Below, piece by piece: positions 1 through 8,207 of a stretch of DNA of 64,000 nt. This stretch comes from Nostoc sp. CHAB 5844. GTDB taxonomy: Bacteria; Cyanobacteriota; Cyanobacteriia; Cyanobacteriales; Nostocaceae. The translations under genes were made by a program, and so were the position numbers. Position 1 is the stretch's first letter. Every line of letters starts with the position of its first letter. The stretch is taken from positions 1 through 64,000 of the forward strand of contig NZ_JAIVFW010000040.1 of the NCBI RefSeq assembly GCF_020829595.1, in the 5' to 3' direction. The notes beneath the pieces were generated by a model. That model was not told where the DNA came from. It saw only the letters and a list, made by a program, of their open reading frames with translations, and did no database searches.

Positions 1-1
1 A

Positions 2-898
2 ACTCAGTTTTTATTTGATTTCCAGACATACGGTAATGATTGTGATGAAGAAGTAAGAGCAGATTTAAGTCTTGGAGCAATTGCAGCAATTGACTCTACA
101 GATGTTTTACCTGTTACTGACTTAATGAATACTTCCTTTTATGCCGTTGGAGTTGGATGTATTACAAGTCGGAATCGCCATGCCCCAGAGGTTGTTTTGA
201 CTACTACAAACACTCGCTATGCAAGACCTGATGAAATTACAGCAAATGATGAAGACTTGTGGAGTTTATGCGACGACTTAGATAATGCTCGGCAGACGAA
301 GGGATCTTGGGCAACTACATTTCGGGAATATCAAGAGAGAGAAATAGCAATTGATTGTGAACAAGAAACCGTGTTGTTAGATGGGCCTGTTTTTACTCAA
401 AACTTAATCACTCAGCATTCTGGACGAGAACTTTATTTTGAGATGATGCAAACAGGGAAGCGTTTTATTGGTGTAATCAAAGATTTGGGGAGTTCATGGG
501 CAATTAGTAAGTGGACAGCCATGAGTTTAGAACGAGGAGAAGGATTCGTCCTATGTCCTATTCAAGACCAGTATCAACGACGGTTTAGAGATAACAGAAC
601 CATTAATCAGTGGATTGGCTCATTGTCTGGGCAGTATGTTCGGGTAGTCTATCGTCCCGCAGAGAAAGCATTTGCCTTTGAATGCGCTTTAGCTGATTTA
701 TCATACGCAGTCAGCTTATTGCGGGAAGATGCTAGTCCAACAATTAACCACGAAATCCCGCTTTTGCTCGAAACGGTTGATTGGCATCTCAGAGGAAGCA
801 ACAACTCCCAGGCAATTAAACACTCCTTTATTAGCGAAATTCAACGCAATAACTATCGTATGGGAGTAGATATTACAAATGAAGGTAACTACCGATGA
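2..898 (+). CDS. NurA-like nuclease (5' end outside window)
   Basis: The reading frame is open from base 2, well before the first internal ATG at 125, so the gene starts outside the window. The visible 298 residues include an IAAIDSTDVLP stretch followed by a YAVGVG strand, which resembles the N-terminal metal-binding strand of NurA-type nucleases, and a C-terminal IPLLLETVDWHLRG segment placed like the conserved NurA tail. The stop overlaps the next start (ATGA at 895-898), so it is translationally coupled to a HerA-type ATPase. HerA and NurA are classical partners in DNA end processing, and bacterial pairs act in anti-phage defence. The NurA call rests on partner and local motifs and is moderate; another nuclease partner of HerA is possible. 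Confidence 0.5.
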   Translation, partial: TQFLFDFQTYGNDCDEEVRADLSLGAIAAIDSTDVLPVTDLMNTSFYAVGVGCITSRNRHAPEVVLTTTNTRYARPDEITANDEDLWSLCDDLDNARQTKGSWATTFREYQEREIAIDCEQETVLLDGPVFTQNLITQHSGRELYFEMMQTGKRFIGVIKDLGSSWAISKWTAMSLERGEGFVLCPIQDQYQRRFRDNRTINQWIGSLSGQYVRVVYRPAEKAFAFECALADLSYAVSLLREDASPTINHEIPLLLETVDWHLRGSNNSQAIKHSFISEIQRNNYRMGVDITNEGNYR

Positions 899-2646
899 CA
901 CTAATTCAAATTCCTGACACAATTAATTCTGATTTAAGTTTAATCTGTGGTTACACTTTCAACGAACCAGAATTATCAGCCAACGATTTTGTAATCGTTG
1001 AAGATCGCGCAAGCCACAGGAACTATTTTGGACAAATTGTTGGGCCACAAGCAAACTTGAATCGTTCAGCACTTGGCCCACAAGATAACGCGACAATCAA
1101 TGCTTTTGAGCAGCTAGAACAGAATAACTACGCTCGTGAAGTTGTAGTTAGAGAGGTTTATTTTTATCAGGTAAACCTGATTAAAGACATTACCCAAGAT
1201 CCACCAAGTAGCGTTCGTCGGCGACCCCAAATTGGTTCTATTGCACGACAAGCAACAGAAGATGATATTATCAGATACTTAAACTTGCCCCCGGTGGATG
1301 AAAGATATCGAATTGGACAGATTATCGATACAAATATTGGCATTTATGTCAATCCACGAACTTTTTATTATCAAAGCTTAATTGCTGGTGCAACAGGGAG
1401 CGGAAAAACTAATTCTTGTGCAAATTACATCAGCGCAGCATTACAAATGGACTTTGCGGTTATTATTTACGATCACAAGCCTGATTATCAGCATATTGAT
1501 AGACCCAATCAAGATGCAATAGACATTTTAAATGGGAATGGTCAAACAGACCAAGACAGAACCTGGATTCAAGGAATCAATGCTGATTTTTACTACTTGG
1601 GAGAGGAATCAACTGCCTTTCAAGGTACTCCAATTGCTATTCCAGCCTCAGAGTTCGATCCAGCAGTTCTAGCGGCAGTAATGTATTATCCTCCTAATGA
1701 AACTAACGCTCGTGAAGAATTCGAGACGTTATTAGAAGAATTCGACGACGAGCGACAGGCAGATCAGAATGGTAACGATCGAGTAATTTGGACACTAAGG
1801 GACTTTTTCCAATGGGTCACTAGCAACAATGATCGAAATTGGCAGCCACCGGCTCATACAGGTGATCGCTTCGCTGGACGCCAGAGATCCACCTATGATG
1901 CAATGGTAAAGAAAATGCTTCGCCGTAATCGTCGTCCAGCTTGGGTTGACGGTGGACTACCAATCCGTCCAACGGGTAATCCTAACGGTACTAGACCCAC
2001 AAGATCCAGTCCGAGTGCGGCTGTATTTGGTCAAGATCAAACCCCTCAGCAACCACAATACTTCGATCCTACTAATCTATTACAACCTGGAAGGGCATTA
2101 GTTATCCGTGTAGGACAGGCAGGTGGAGGACGTGACTATGGATTGTTCCTAAACTATATGCTTAAACGAGTTTACGATCTCAAGGAGCAACGCCAGATTA
2201 CTTTCCCAGTGCTGCACCATATTGATGAAGCTCAAGACCTCTTCAACGGTAGTAAGCAGTTTGCCTCTGCAATAGGTAATGTACTTAGTGAAGGAGTCCG
2301 TAAAGGCAGAAGCCGACAAATTGCTTTTACTATTGCTGTTCAAAGTGCTGCTCAGATACCTGATGATATCTTGAATAATTTAAACACTCGCATTATTCAT
2401 CGGCATAACCGAGCGAGTGAAGCGCAAAGAGCATTAGAGAAAGCCGCAGATGCCCAAATTTCAATGACCAAGAATTTTGGCCCCGGTGAAGCACTTGTTG
2501 ACCTATTTGGTGCTTCAGCAGTAGTTAATGCCAGAATGCGTTTATCGCCTTTTCAGCTTACTACTGAGGAGTTATTGCAGCAGCAAGAACAACAACAAGC
2601 TACATCTCAATCGCAAAGACAGCGCAGAACTTCTCCACCAAGATAA
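895..2646 (+). CDS. HerA/FtsK-like hexameric ATPase
   Basis: A 583-residue protein with a HerA-type N-terminal beta-barrel region (about residues 1-120), Walker A GATGSGKT at 165-172 and Walker B with LHHIDEAQDLF near 441-451, followed by a sensor/arginine-finger region. The tail (about 555-583) is Gln/Ser-rich and disordered. HerA proteins are DNA-pumping ATPases that work with a nuclease; the upstream four-base-overlapping gene is the likely nuclease. The pair lies inside a Tn7-like element next to a methyltransferase-like gene, as expected for defence cargo. The family assignment is firm; the biological role (defence against phage or plasmids) is inferred from context. Confidence 0.8.
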   Translation: MTLIQIPDTINSDLSLICGYTFNEPELSANDFVIVEDRASHRNYFGQIVGPQANLNRSALGPQDNATINAFEQLEQNNYAREVVVREVYFYQVNLIKDITQDPPSSVRRRPQIGSIARQATEDDIIRYLNLPPVDERYRIGQIIDTNIGIYVNPRTFYYQSLIAGATGSGKTNSCANYISAALQMDFAVIIYDHKPDYQHIDRPNQDAIDILNGNGQTDQDRTWIQGINADFYYLGEESTAFQGTPIAIPASEFDPAVLAAVMYYPPNETNAREEFETLLEEFDDERQADQNGNDRVIWTLRDFFQWVTSNNDRNWQPPAHTGDRFAGRQRSTYDAMVKKMLRRNRRPAWVDGGLPIRPTGNPNGTRPTRSSPSAAVFGQDQTPQQPQYFDPTNLLQPGRALVIRVGQAGGGRDYGLFLNYMLKRVYDLKEQRQITFPVLHHIDEAQDLFNGSKQFASAIGNVLSEGVRKGRSRQIAFTIAVQSAAQIPDDILNNLNTRIIHRHNRASEAQRALEKAADAQISMTKNFGPGEALVDLFGASAVVNARMRLSPFQLTTEELLQQQEQQQATSQSQRQRRTSPPR

Positions 2647-2748
2647 AATTTAGCCCATGTCCAAAATATCGAAACACCCGCCAGAGATACTGGCTTCATC
2701 TTCTGTCGTCCTAACTATTGTTCTCGGTAGTCAGGAGGAAATCAATCA

Positions 2749-4017
2749 ATGAAAGATCCTTTGTCTGAACACCAATTCGCTGTTATCCCCACCATTGTTA
2801 GTGGCAATCAAGAAACGGTTGTCGTCCAATTTTTGAAAACGGCGACGGAATTATTAAAGCAAGCTAAAACTCTAGAAGAAATTCAGGAGGTTTGGCAAAA
2901 ACTAAATGCGCTGGAAGCTCTCTCTAAAAAATTCCGATTAAGTAAGGAGGTGCAGCTTGACGCTACTGAATTGCGGATTCGGATTGAACGCCGATTGGGA
3001 GAAATGTTAAGCCAAATAAATCAAAGCAGAGAAGGAGATATAAAAAACCAGAATCAAAACTCAGTTAAGGTTAATTTGGATTCCAATGATTCTAAAAGCA
3101 TCCGATCAAACCTTAGTTTTACAAAAAATGAGTGGTCAAAATTCCAGCAACTTGCAAGCACTCCACACGAAGTATTTGAGGCTGTTATAACTGATTTGAG
3201 GATTGAGGCAGCCATTAATAGGCAGACAGCTTTATCTACGCCCAGAATACTACGGGCTATTAGAAGTCAACAGAAAAAAGATAGCGAACCACTATTTAGC
3301 CCTATCATCAAGCCTTCTGATAACTGGAACTTTAGCACGGTTCAATACGCTCGGATCCATGAAAAATTGGGGGAAGACAGGGGTTACATTCCTGGTGAAA
3401 TTTATGCAAACTGCTTCTGGTACTACGTCAAACCAGGGGATTTAGTAATTGCTCCGATGGCTGGTTCTGGTCAGGTTTGGCGGGTGTATGAAGCTCGTAA
3501 AGAGTGGATGGGTCAGCACATTTATGATTTTAAATTAAAAATGTTTGATTTGACTCCACGCGGGAAGTACAAAGATTTAATTACTCAACATGACTTGACA
3601 AAAAGCTTCCCAGTTATTAATCCTGATTACATTATTATAGACATTCCCTACTATGGGATGGTTGCCCAGCAGTATTCTAATAAGTCTGAAGATTTAGCCA
3701 ATATGGCTTTAGAAAATTGGCAGATAGCAATGACTACAATCGCAAAAAATTGTGCCGCAGTACAACAAACAGGAACCCTTTGTACTGTCATTTCCCCGAA
3801 CTACCGAGATGTCGCCAAAAAGCAAGTTTTTATGGTTACAGATATCATTCGCTCTTTGTGGGAGTTGGCTGGGTATTTTCTTTACGATAAAGCTTATTCA
3901 AGCCGTAGAATTCAGCAAAATCAAACTCCCCAAATGGCTAGAATGAATAATCAAGCTAAAGCCAATCACATTATGCTGACTGATATTACGGAAGTTCTAA
4001 CATTTCGGAGAGTTTAA
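2749..4017 (+). CDS. DNA methyltransferase-like protein with plasmid/phage N-terminal domain
   Basis: 422 residues. The first ~180 residues are helical and resemble the N-terminal domain found on phage and plasmid DNA-binding proteins (TELRIRIERRLGEML). The C-terminal half has two motifs placed like those of amino-methyltransferases: APMAGSGQV (SAM-binding motif I) and DYIIIDIPYYGM (compare the DPPY catalytic motif). The catalytic motif is DIPYYG rather than a strict DPPY, so activity is uncertain. A strong Shine-Dalgarno (AGGAGG) sits about 10 bases before the ATG. It is convergent with tniQ and 100 bp after the HerA gene, and is probably cargo. It could alternatively be a regulator that kept the fold only. 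Confidence 0.55.
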   Translation: MKDPLSEHQFAVIPTIVSGNQETVVVQFLKTATELLKQAKTLEEIQEVWQKLNALEALSKKFRLSKEVQLDATELRIRIERRLGEMLSQINQSREGDIKNQNQNSVKVNLDSNDSKSIRSNLSFTKNEWSKFQQLASTPHEVFEAVITDLRIEAAINRQTALSTPRILRAIRSQQKKDSEPLFSPIIKPSDNWNFSTVQYARIHEKLGEDRGYIPGEIYANCFWYYVKPGDLVIAPMAGSGQVWRVYEARKEWMGQHIYDFKLKMFDLTPRGKYKDLITQHDLTKSFPVINPDYIIIDIPYYGMVAQQYSNKSEDLANMALENWQIAMTTIAKNCAAVQQTGTLCTVISPNYRDVAKKQVFMVTDIIRSLWELAGYFLYDKAYSSRRIQQNQTPQMARMNNQAKANHIMLTDITEVLTFRRV

Positions 4018-4132
4018 TCGATATAATTTCCTGAGAACTGGTGTATAGATACTGCGATTTAAATTTGAACATGATGCTGGCGAGTATTTGTCAGAAATAT
4101 CCTGCTTATCCGAATCAGTCATAACGCTATAT

Positions 4133-4633
4133 CTACTTTTGCGACTTCATCATCTCCCCAAACCCCAAAAAACACCGTTGACACCAACCATCCACCCACA
4201 ACGCTGGAACCTTAAATCTTTCCCCACAATTAGGACATTCTGACAGCAAGCTTAACTTGTGGCGATCGCACCCTTGAGTCACTTTAAACTGCCACTCAAT
4301 TTTGTGACAAGGCGACTCAATATAACAAGCAGCACATAACCGAATAGGCTCCATTTTCATTCCTACCCCAGCAGGTGGTAACATCTGCACTAACCTATCG
4401 ACATCAATTTCCACTACAACAGCCAATGCTTCCAACTGCTGCCGAGACGGTGGGGGATTAAAGCGAAACTTTTCCCACCGGGCGATCGCACCCCCAAGCC
4501 CTGCGGCTTTACCTAACCCATTAGGGGTTAAATCATTTGCCTGTCGAAAGCGTCCCAAAAAATGACTCAGGCTTTCTCCTTGATATGGTTGAACTCTAAA
4601 CAGCCAAGGCTTAATATTTTCCACTTCCATCAC
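4133..4633 (-). CDS. tniQ: TniQ, short CAST type
   Basis: 166 residues, the size of the short TniQ of V-K CAST elements. The N-terminal part has the KPWLFRVQPYQGESLSHFL signature of TniQ, and the C-terminal part carries zinc-binding cysteines and histidines (CAACYIESPCH, then CDRH, CPNC and CQRC). In V-K systems TniQ bridges the Cas12k-guide complex and the TnsC filament. The start overlaps the tnsC stop by four bases (4630-4633), so it is the last gene of the tnsB-tnsC-tniQ operon. The next genes to the left are convergent, so cas12k does not directly follow tniQ. Intact by length. Confidence 0.9.
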   Translation of the reverse strand: MMEVENIKPWLFRVQPYQGESLSHFLGRFRQANDLTPNGLGKAAGLGGAIARWEKFRFNPPPSRQQLEALAVVVEIDVDRLVQMLPPAGVGMKMEPIRLCAACYIESPCHKIEWQFKVTQGCDRHKLSLLSECPNCGERFKVPALWVDGWCQRCFLGFGEMMKSQK

Positions 4634-5466
4634 TTGTACTCAGCAGCTACTTCCTTCAAAGTTTCCAAATCAATTTTTTGCAATCCCTTTTTTAAAGCCC
4701 GGATTGCAGTCTCTCGGAGAATCATATCCATCAAACCGATATAACCTCCAGTTGCTTCCCCTAATGTCTTCAACATCGTCTTACTCGAAAGGTTGGAAGC
4801 AACTGGTAATCTTAGTATTTGCTTCTCCCAAATATCCACCGTTCGCTTAAAATCTTCCCCTGACATCTTCCCAAAACGGTGACAAGACCGAAAACGGTTG
4901 TAAACCTGCTCATCCCGCTTAATCACTGCATCTAAGCGATCAGTTCCTACCAAAATCACTGCTATTTCCAACCTGTCAAAAATATCACGCACTTCCGCAA
5001 AAGTTTTCGGCTTAAAGCGGTCAGCTTCATCAATAATCAACATCTCCACCCCGCAACCTTTGAGAACCCGCAGTGTTCTATCTCGAATTTCTGCCACTGT
5101 TCCTTTAGTTACTTGATATTTCAAATGATCCATAATTACCCCAAATAATTCCTTAGCACCGCACTCCTGGGGAATTTGGATATAAGCTACAGGTACAGTT
5201 GGGGGTTTTCCTGCAACTTGAGAGGGTTTATTCCTAAGCCTATAGGCATCACAACCCATTGTTTTTCCCGTTCTCGACTCACCTACCACACGCCCAGATT
5301 GTCTTGATTGGCGCTTTCCTTCCAACCAATCATGGAGAATTTGCACTTGTTCAAGTGGGACAAAACCTTTACGATTTAATCGTTGAATCTCCGCCTGTAA
5401 TTTTTCACTATTAACGGGAATATCACCCAATTGTTGGGCGATTGCTTGCGCTTCTTGTAAAGTCAT
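4630..5466 (-). CDS. tnsC: TnsC, AAA+ transposition regulator
   Basis: 278 residues, the length of V-K CAST TnsC. It has Walker A GESRTGKT at 62-69 and Walker B LIIDEAD with D146/E147. TnsC polymerises on DNA with ATP, connects target recognition to TnsB, and sets the target site. The gene starts four bases after tnsB ends and overlaps tniQ by four bases, giving a coupled operon. Both ATPase motifs are intact, so the protein should be active. It lacks the long terminal extensions of prototypical Tn7 TnsC, consistent with the compact V-K type. Confidence 0.92.
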   Translation of the reverse strand: MTLQEAQAIAQQLGDIPVNSEKLQAEIQRLNRKGFVPLEQVQILHDWLEGKRQSRQSGRVVGESRTGKTMGCDAYRLRNKPSQVAGKPPTVPVAYIQIPQECGAKELFGVIMDHLKYQVTKGTVAEIRDRTLRVLKGCGVEMLIIDEADRFKPKTFAEVRDIFDRLEIAVILVGTDRLDAVIKRDEQVYNRFRSCHRFGKMSGEDFKRTVDIWEKQILRLPVASNLSSKTMLKTLGEATGGYIGLMDMILRETAIRALKKGLQKIDLETLKEVAAEYK

Positions 5467-5469
5467 TTT

Positions 5470-7185
5470 CTAAAATCCGTAATCTTCACGCATTTGTTCG
5501 TAATCAAAAACTTCCGGCATCTCTGGCTCAGGTTCGCTATCAATAGATACCGCCTCTACTGATGACTCTGGCTCAACAGGTATAAGTTGTTTAGATTTTT
5601 TGACCTCAGCCTGTTCTACTTTCTGACGCTCTTTTTTAGTTTTCTTTTGAGTTTGGAATGTTTCGCGTTCTCTAACTTCAGCCAAAATTGAGCGATTGCT
5701 CACAGCCTTACCCGCTTCTCTGACCTTACGGCTACTAGCTTTTGCTTCATCTAGAGATAGTTCCTCTGTCTCCAAATCTTGAGCATAAGCACGAGCAATA
5801 AATACTTCTTTATCCCCTTCTATGCGATAAACCAAAATCGTTGTGATGTCTCTGGGGTCATATCGCAATACAACACTTTCCCCCGCATAACCCGCTAAGA
5901 GTTCACCTCGATACATCAAGTTTTCAAATTGCAGATATCCCCCGCGTTGAATTTGTCGCCGTGTTTGCTTCATTAAGCAAATATCCAAATCCCTCTCGGA
6001 AAGTAAATCGGGTGCTGCAATTAAACCAGATTCCCAGCGTTGAAATCTTGTTTGATCGCCCATTCGAGCATCAAGTCGCTGGTTATAGTTATCAACGATG
6101 TAACGCACCAACATTTGCTCTAACTGCCGCAACGTTAAGCAAGCTTCTTTCTCCGCTTCCTCTGGTCGTTCTTGAACGTTTGAACCTGTATATCCTTGTA
6201 AAGTTGAGAATAATTCTGTATTTAGAGTTTTAAACGGGCGCTCAACACTACCACCTTCAGATGGGCGATCGCGCAAATGACAAACAAATCCTAACTGCAC
6301 CCCTATTTGCTGTAAATGGTTGGAACGAAAATCTTTACCTCCATCCGTATAAAAGTGTTGCGGTAAACCAGAAGTACCCCATTCTTCATTAAGCCCATAT
6401 TCTGAACCATAGTGCTTAGGCAAAATTGCATGACGTAATGCCAAAGCTACAACCTGAGAACTTGGTGCATCGTAGCCCAAGTTAATCCCCATAATGCAGC
6501 GCGAATAGCTATCAATAACCGTTGTTAACCAAGGACGACTTAGAATTTTGCCATGCTGGTCTACTAATAAAACATCAACAAGGGTATGGTCGCATTGCCA
6601 AACTTGGTTACTGTGTTCTATTTGTAAGTCTTTTCCATCACGGGTTTTAACTGATAGCCGCGAACCACGCCAACCCGGACTGCGAATACTTTTAGCTTGC
6701 TCAATTTTATCTATTAACGGTTGCAAAATTCGGTAAACCGTCATGTGGGAAAGAGGCTTAACTCCTAGTTCATCAGATCTAGCCTTAGCTTTGATAAATA
6801 CCTGCTGGCGAGTCATCCTTTTACTTCCCTTATTACCCTCCTTATAGGTATTCAAAATAAACTCTTGCCAGTTTTCATCAACTCGATGCTTCCCTTTATC
6901 CATCCGTTGATTTTGTGCCAGTCCAGCCAGACCCTCCTGTTCCCATTTGTCTACTAGCCGTCGCACTGTACGTACTGACTTACCAAGCTTTTCTGCCGCT
7001 TCCTTGAGCTTTTGAGTATATGTAGTGCGGTCGCCTGCTTCTAGAAGACTTTCAATCACCTCCATTTTCAATTTTGCTTCATCCGAAAGTTCCGAAACAA
7101 TAATGTTCGTTTCAGATTGATTGTTATTAACATCTGCGGAGCTTGTCGAAGTCATAGATGTTGTAGGAAAATATGTATTCCGCAT
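5470..7185 (-). CDS. tnsB: TnsB, DDE transposase of V-K CAST type
   Basis: 571 residues with N-terminal helix-turn-helix domains (about 30-165), an RNase H-fold catalytic core and a C-terminal tail (about 480-571) ending in DYEQMREDYGF, the kind of tail that contacts TnsC. The DDE residues are visible: D199 in WQCDHTLVD, D281 in YTDGGKDF and E315 in SEGGSVERPF. Sequence and spacing closely resemble TnsB of the Scytonema V-K CAST as I remember it. V-K elements lack TnsA, and no TnsA is seen here, which predicts copy-in/cointegrate transposition. The promoter must lie in the 277-bp left end, so TnsB binding there probably autoregulates the operon. The first residues are variable; an internal Met at 11 is an alternative start. 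Confidence 0.93.
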   Translation of the reverse strand: MRNTYFPTTSMTSTSSADVNNNQSETNIIVSELSDEAKLKMEVIESLLEAGDRTTYTQKLKEAAEKLGKSVRTVRRLVDKWEQEGLAGLAQNQRMDKGKHRVDENWQEFILNTYKEGNKGSKRMTRQQVFIKAKARSDELGVKPLSHMTVYRILQPLIDKIEQAKSIRSPGWRGSRLSVKTRDGKDLQIEHSNQVWQCDHTLVDVLLVDQHGKILSRPWLTTVIDSYSRCIMGINLGYDAPSSQVVALALRHAILPKHYGSEYGLNEEWGTSGLPQHFYTDGGKDFRSNHLQQIGVQLGFVCHLRDRPSEGGSVERPFKTLNTELFSTLQGYTGSNVQERPEEAEKEACLTLRQLEQMLVRYIVDNYNQRLDARMGDQTRFQRWESGLIAAPDLLSERDLDICLMKQTRRQIQRGGYLQFENLMYRGELLAGYAGESVVLRYDPRDITTILVYRIEGDKEVFIARAYAQDLETEELSLDEAKASSRKVREAGKAVSNRSILAEVRERETFQTQKKTKKERQKVEQAEVKKSKQLIPVEPESSVEAVSIDSEPEPEMPEVFDYEQMREDYGF

Positions 7186-7225
7186 TTAATGTTTTATTCA
7201 AACATAGTTGTACTGTACTATATTA

Positions 7226-7462
7226 TTGACAAATAATTTGTTAATTTATGCAAAATCATGATTTTTCCATGTTTCTGGAATGTGACAACTAAATTGTGAA
7301 ACATCAGATATTTGACATCTAATTTGTGAATAAGAGTGTAAAAGAATTGAACTGTATTAAATAAATGAAACCCTGTTATAGTTCTTACTACAACAGGGTT
7401 TGAGGTGTTTAAAGTTCTGTGACAGCAATTTGTTAAATTGACAAATAATTAGTTAATGTACA
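7226..7462 (-). repeat. Transposon left end with five TnsB-binding-type repeats
   Basis: On the plus strand, copies close to TGACANNWAATTTGTTAA begin at about 7226, 7281, 7311, 7418 and 7438; the last runs into the terminal TGTACA (7457-7462). Read from outside inwards this gives TGTACATTAACTAATTAT, the usual form of V-K CAST left ends with repeated TTWGTCA-type TnsB sites. The five bases just outside, CTCGC (7463-7467), are the predicted target-site duplication; the other copy should flank the right end outside the window. Confidence 0.82.
7368..7401. other. Perfect 10-bp inverted repeat inside the transposon left end
   Basis: AAACCCTGTT (7368-7377) and AACAGGGTTT (7392-7401) are perfect inverted repeats with a 14-base loop, lying between the inner three and the outer two TnsB sites. 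In the tnsB direction it could form a 5' leader hairpin; in the plus direction it lacks a T run and so is a poor terminator. It might also be a regulator's operator. Confidence 0.45.
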
Positions 7463-7791
7463 CTCGCTGTCTCTTCTATGCCCACAACCCCCATCTTGTC
7501 TGTACTGTCCATCCTGATGGGGTAGACGGTGATAGCTGCTTAGATTTTCGAGAAGACCCCAACGCTGAACCTGTGGAAATGTGGCAACCAGAAGGCGCGA
7601 CCTACTACAACGGCGAATTGATTATGCAGCCCCGGCAACGCTGGACTCCAGAACAACAATTAGAGTTACTTGATTGGCATCCTTTGTTCACTGGCAAGTG
7701 TCCAGGGTGTGGTGCATCCTTTGACCGTGACTGGTCAGCGCGTGTGCATTGGGATTGCTCACAGTGTGGATGGATGGATGATACAGTCTAG
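7456..7791 (+). CDS. Small zinc-ribbon protein, probably 5' truncated by the transposon
   Basis: 111 residues with a C-terminal CPGC...CSQC zinc ribbon and aromatic residues around it. I do not recognise the family. The only start (ATG at 7456) lies within the last seven bases of the transposon end, so the first codons come from the transposon terminus. Either the insertion removed the original 5' end or it landed just before the native start. No Shine-Dalgarno is visible within the transposon end. The body is coding-like, but expression may depend on readout from the transposon. Confidence 0.5.
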   Translation: MYTRCLFYAHNPHLVCTVHPDGVDGDSCLDFREDPNAEPVEMWQPEGATYYNGELIMQPRQRWTPEQQLELLDWHPLFTGKCPGCGASFDRDWSARVHWDCSQCGWMDDTV

Positions 7792-7809
7792 AGCGATGTC
7801 AATTTCTGA

Positions 7810-8010
7810 CTACTGTTCTGCCTTGGGAGTTTCAGTTGGTGGATGTTTAATCTCTCCCTCGCTGTAACCCAGGTCATACATACTCGCCGCTTGAGCATCT
7901 TGTTCTGGTGGTATTTTGGGTTTTCCTGCCCAGGCATCAGATTTTCCTAAGTTAAACCAATCTTCATCAGTCATCCCAGAACTGAATATGTTAAGAGTTG
8001 TTTTGTTCAT
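7810..8010 (-). CDS. Small hypothetical protein
   Basis: 66 residues, rich in Asp, Gly and Pro, with a GKSDAWAGKPKIPPEQD stretch and AASMYDLGYSEGE. The GxxDA...P...D..A...YxxGY.EG pattern resembles small conserved cyanobacterial proteins of unknown role. It is convergent with the zinc-ribbon gene 18 bp away. No signal peptide or membrane segment. Confidence 0.5.
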   Translation of the reverse strand: MNKTTLNIFSSGMTDEDWFNLGKSDAWAGKPKIPPEQDAQAASMYDLGYSEGEIKHPPTETPKAEQ

Positions 8011-8207
8011 CGATGCACTTGTGAGTGGTTAAGGTTTGGCTGCGGCTATAATTTATGATGTTTGCACTACGTTTAGCCAAAAACCTGTACCTAGAGAAAT
8101 AACAAGTATAAAAGTGCCATCACTCAAGTTTCCTCTAAGAAAATAAGTGAAATCCCGACAAGAAATTTAGCAGGTATTGCCACCCAAATTGTAGAAACTT
8201 GAGTTGT

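Larger units (their letters stand above)
1..7462 (-). mobile_element. Type V-K CAST-like Tn7 family transposon, left-end part
   Basis: The element is bounded on the right by a terminal TGTACA at 7457-7462 preceded by a ladder of TnsB-type repeats, and tnsB, tnsC and tniQ read inwards (leftwards) from this end in the order used by cyanobacterial V-K CRISPR-associated transposons. From memory of the Scytonema system, the three proteins match it closely in length and sequence. The body continues left past position 1, so the NurA/HerA and methyltransferase-like genes are interpreted as cargo. No cas12k, tracrRNA, CRISPR array or second transposon end is visible here; whether the element is a complete guided system or a derivative without Cas12k cannot be decided from this window. 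Confidence 0.72.

Noticed and set aside
1-4132. Cas12k or a CRISPR array within the transposon
   Set aside because: No RuvC-type protein of about 640 residues and no repeat-spacer structure in the visible part; they could only be further left.
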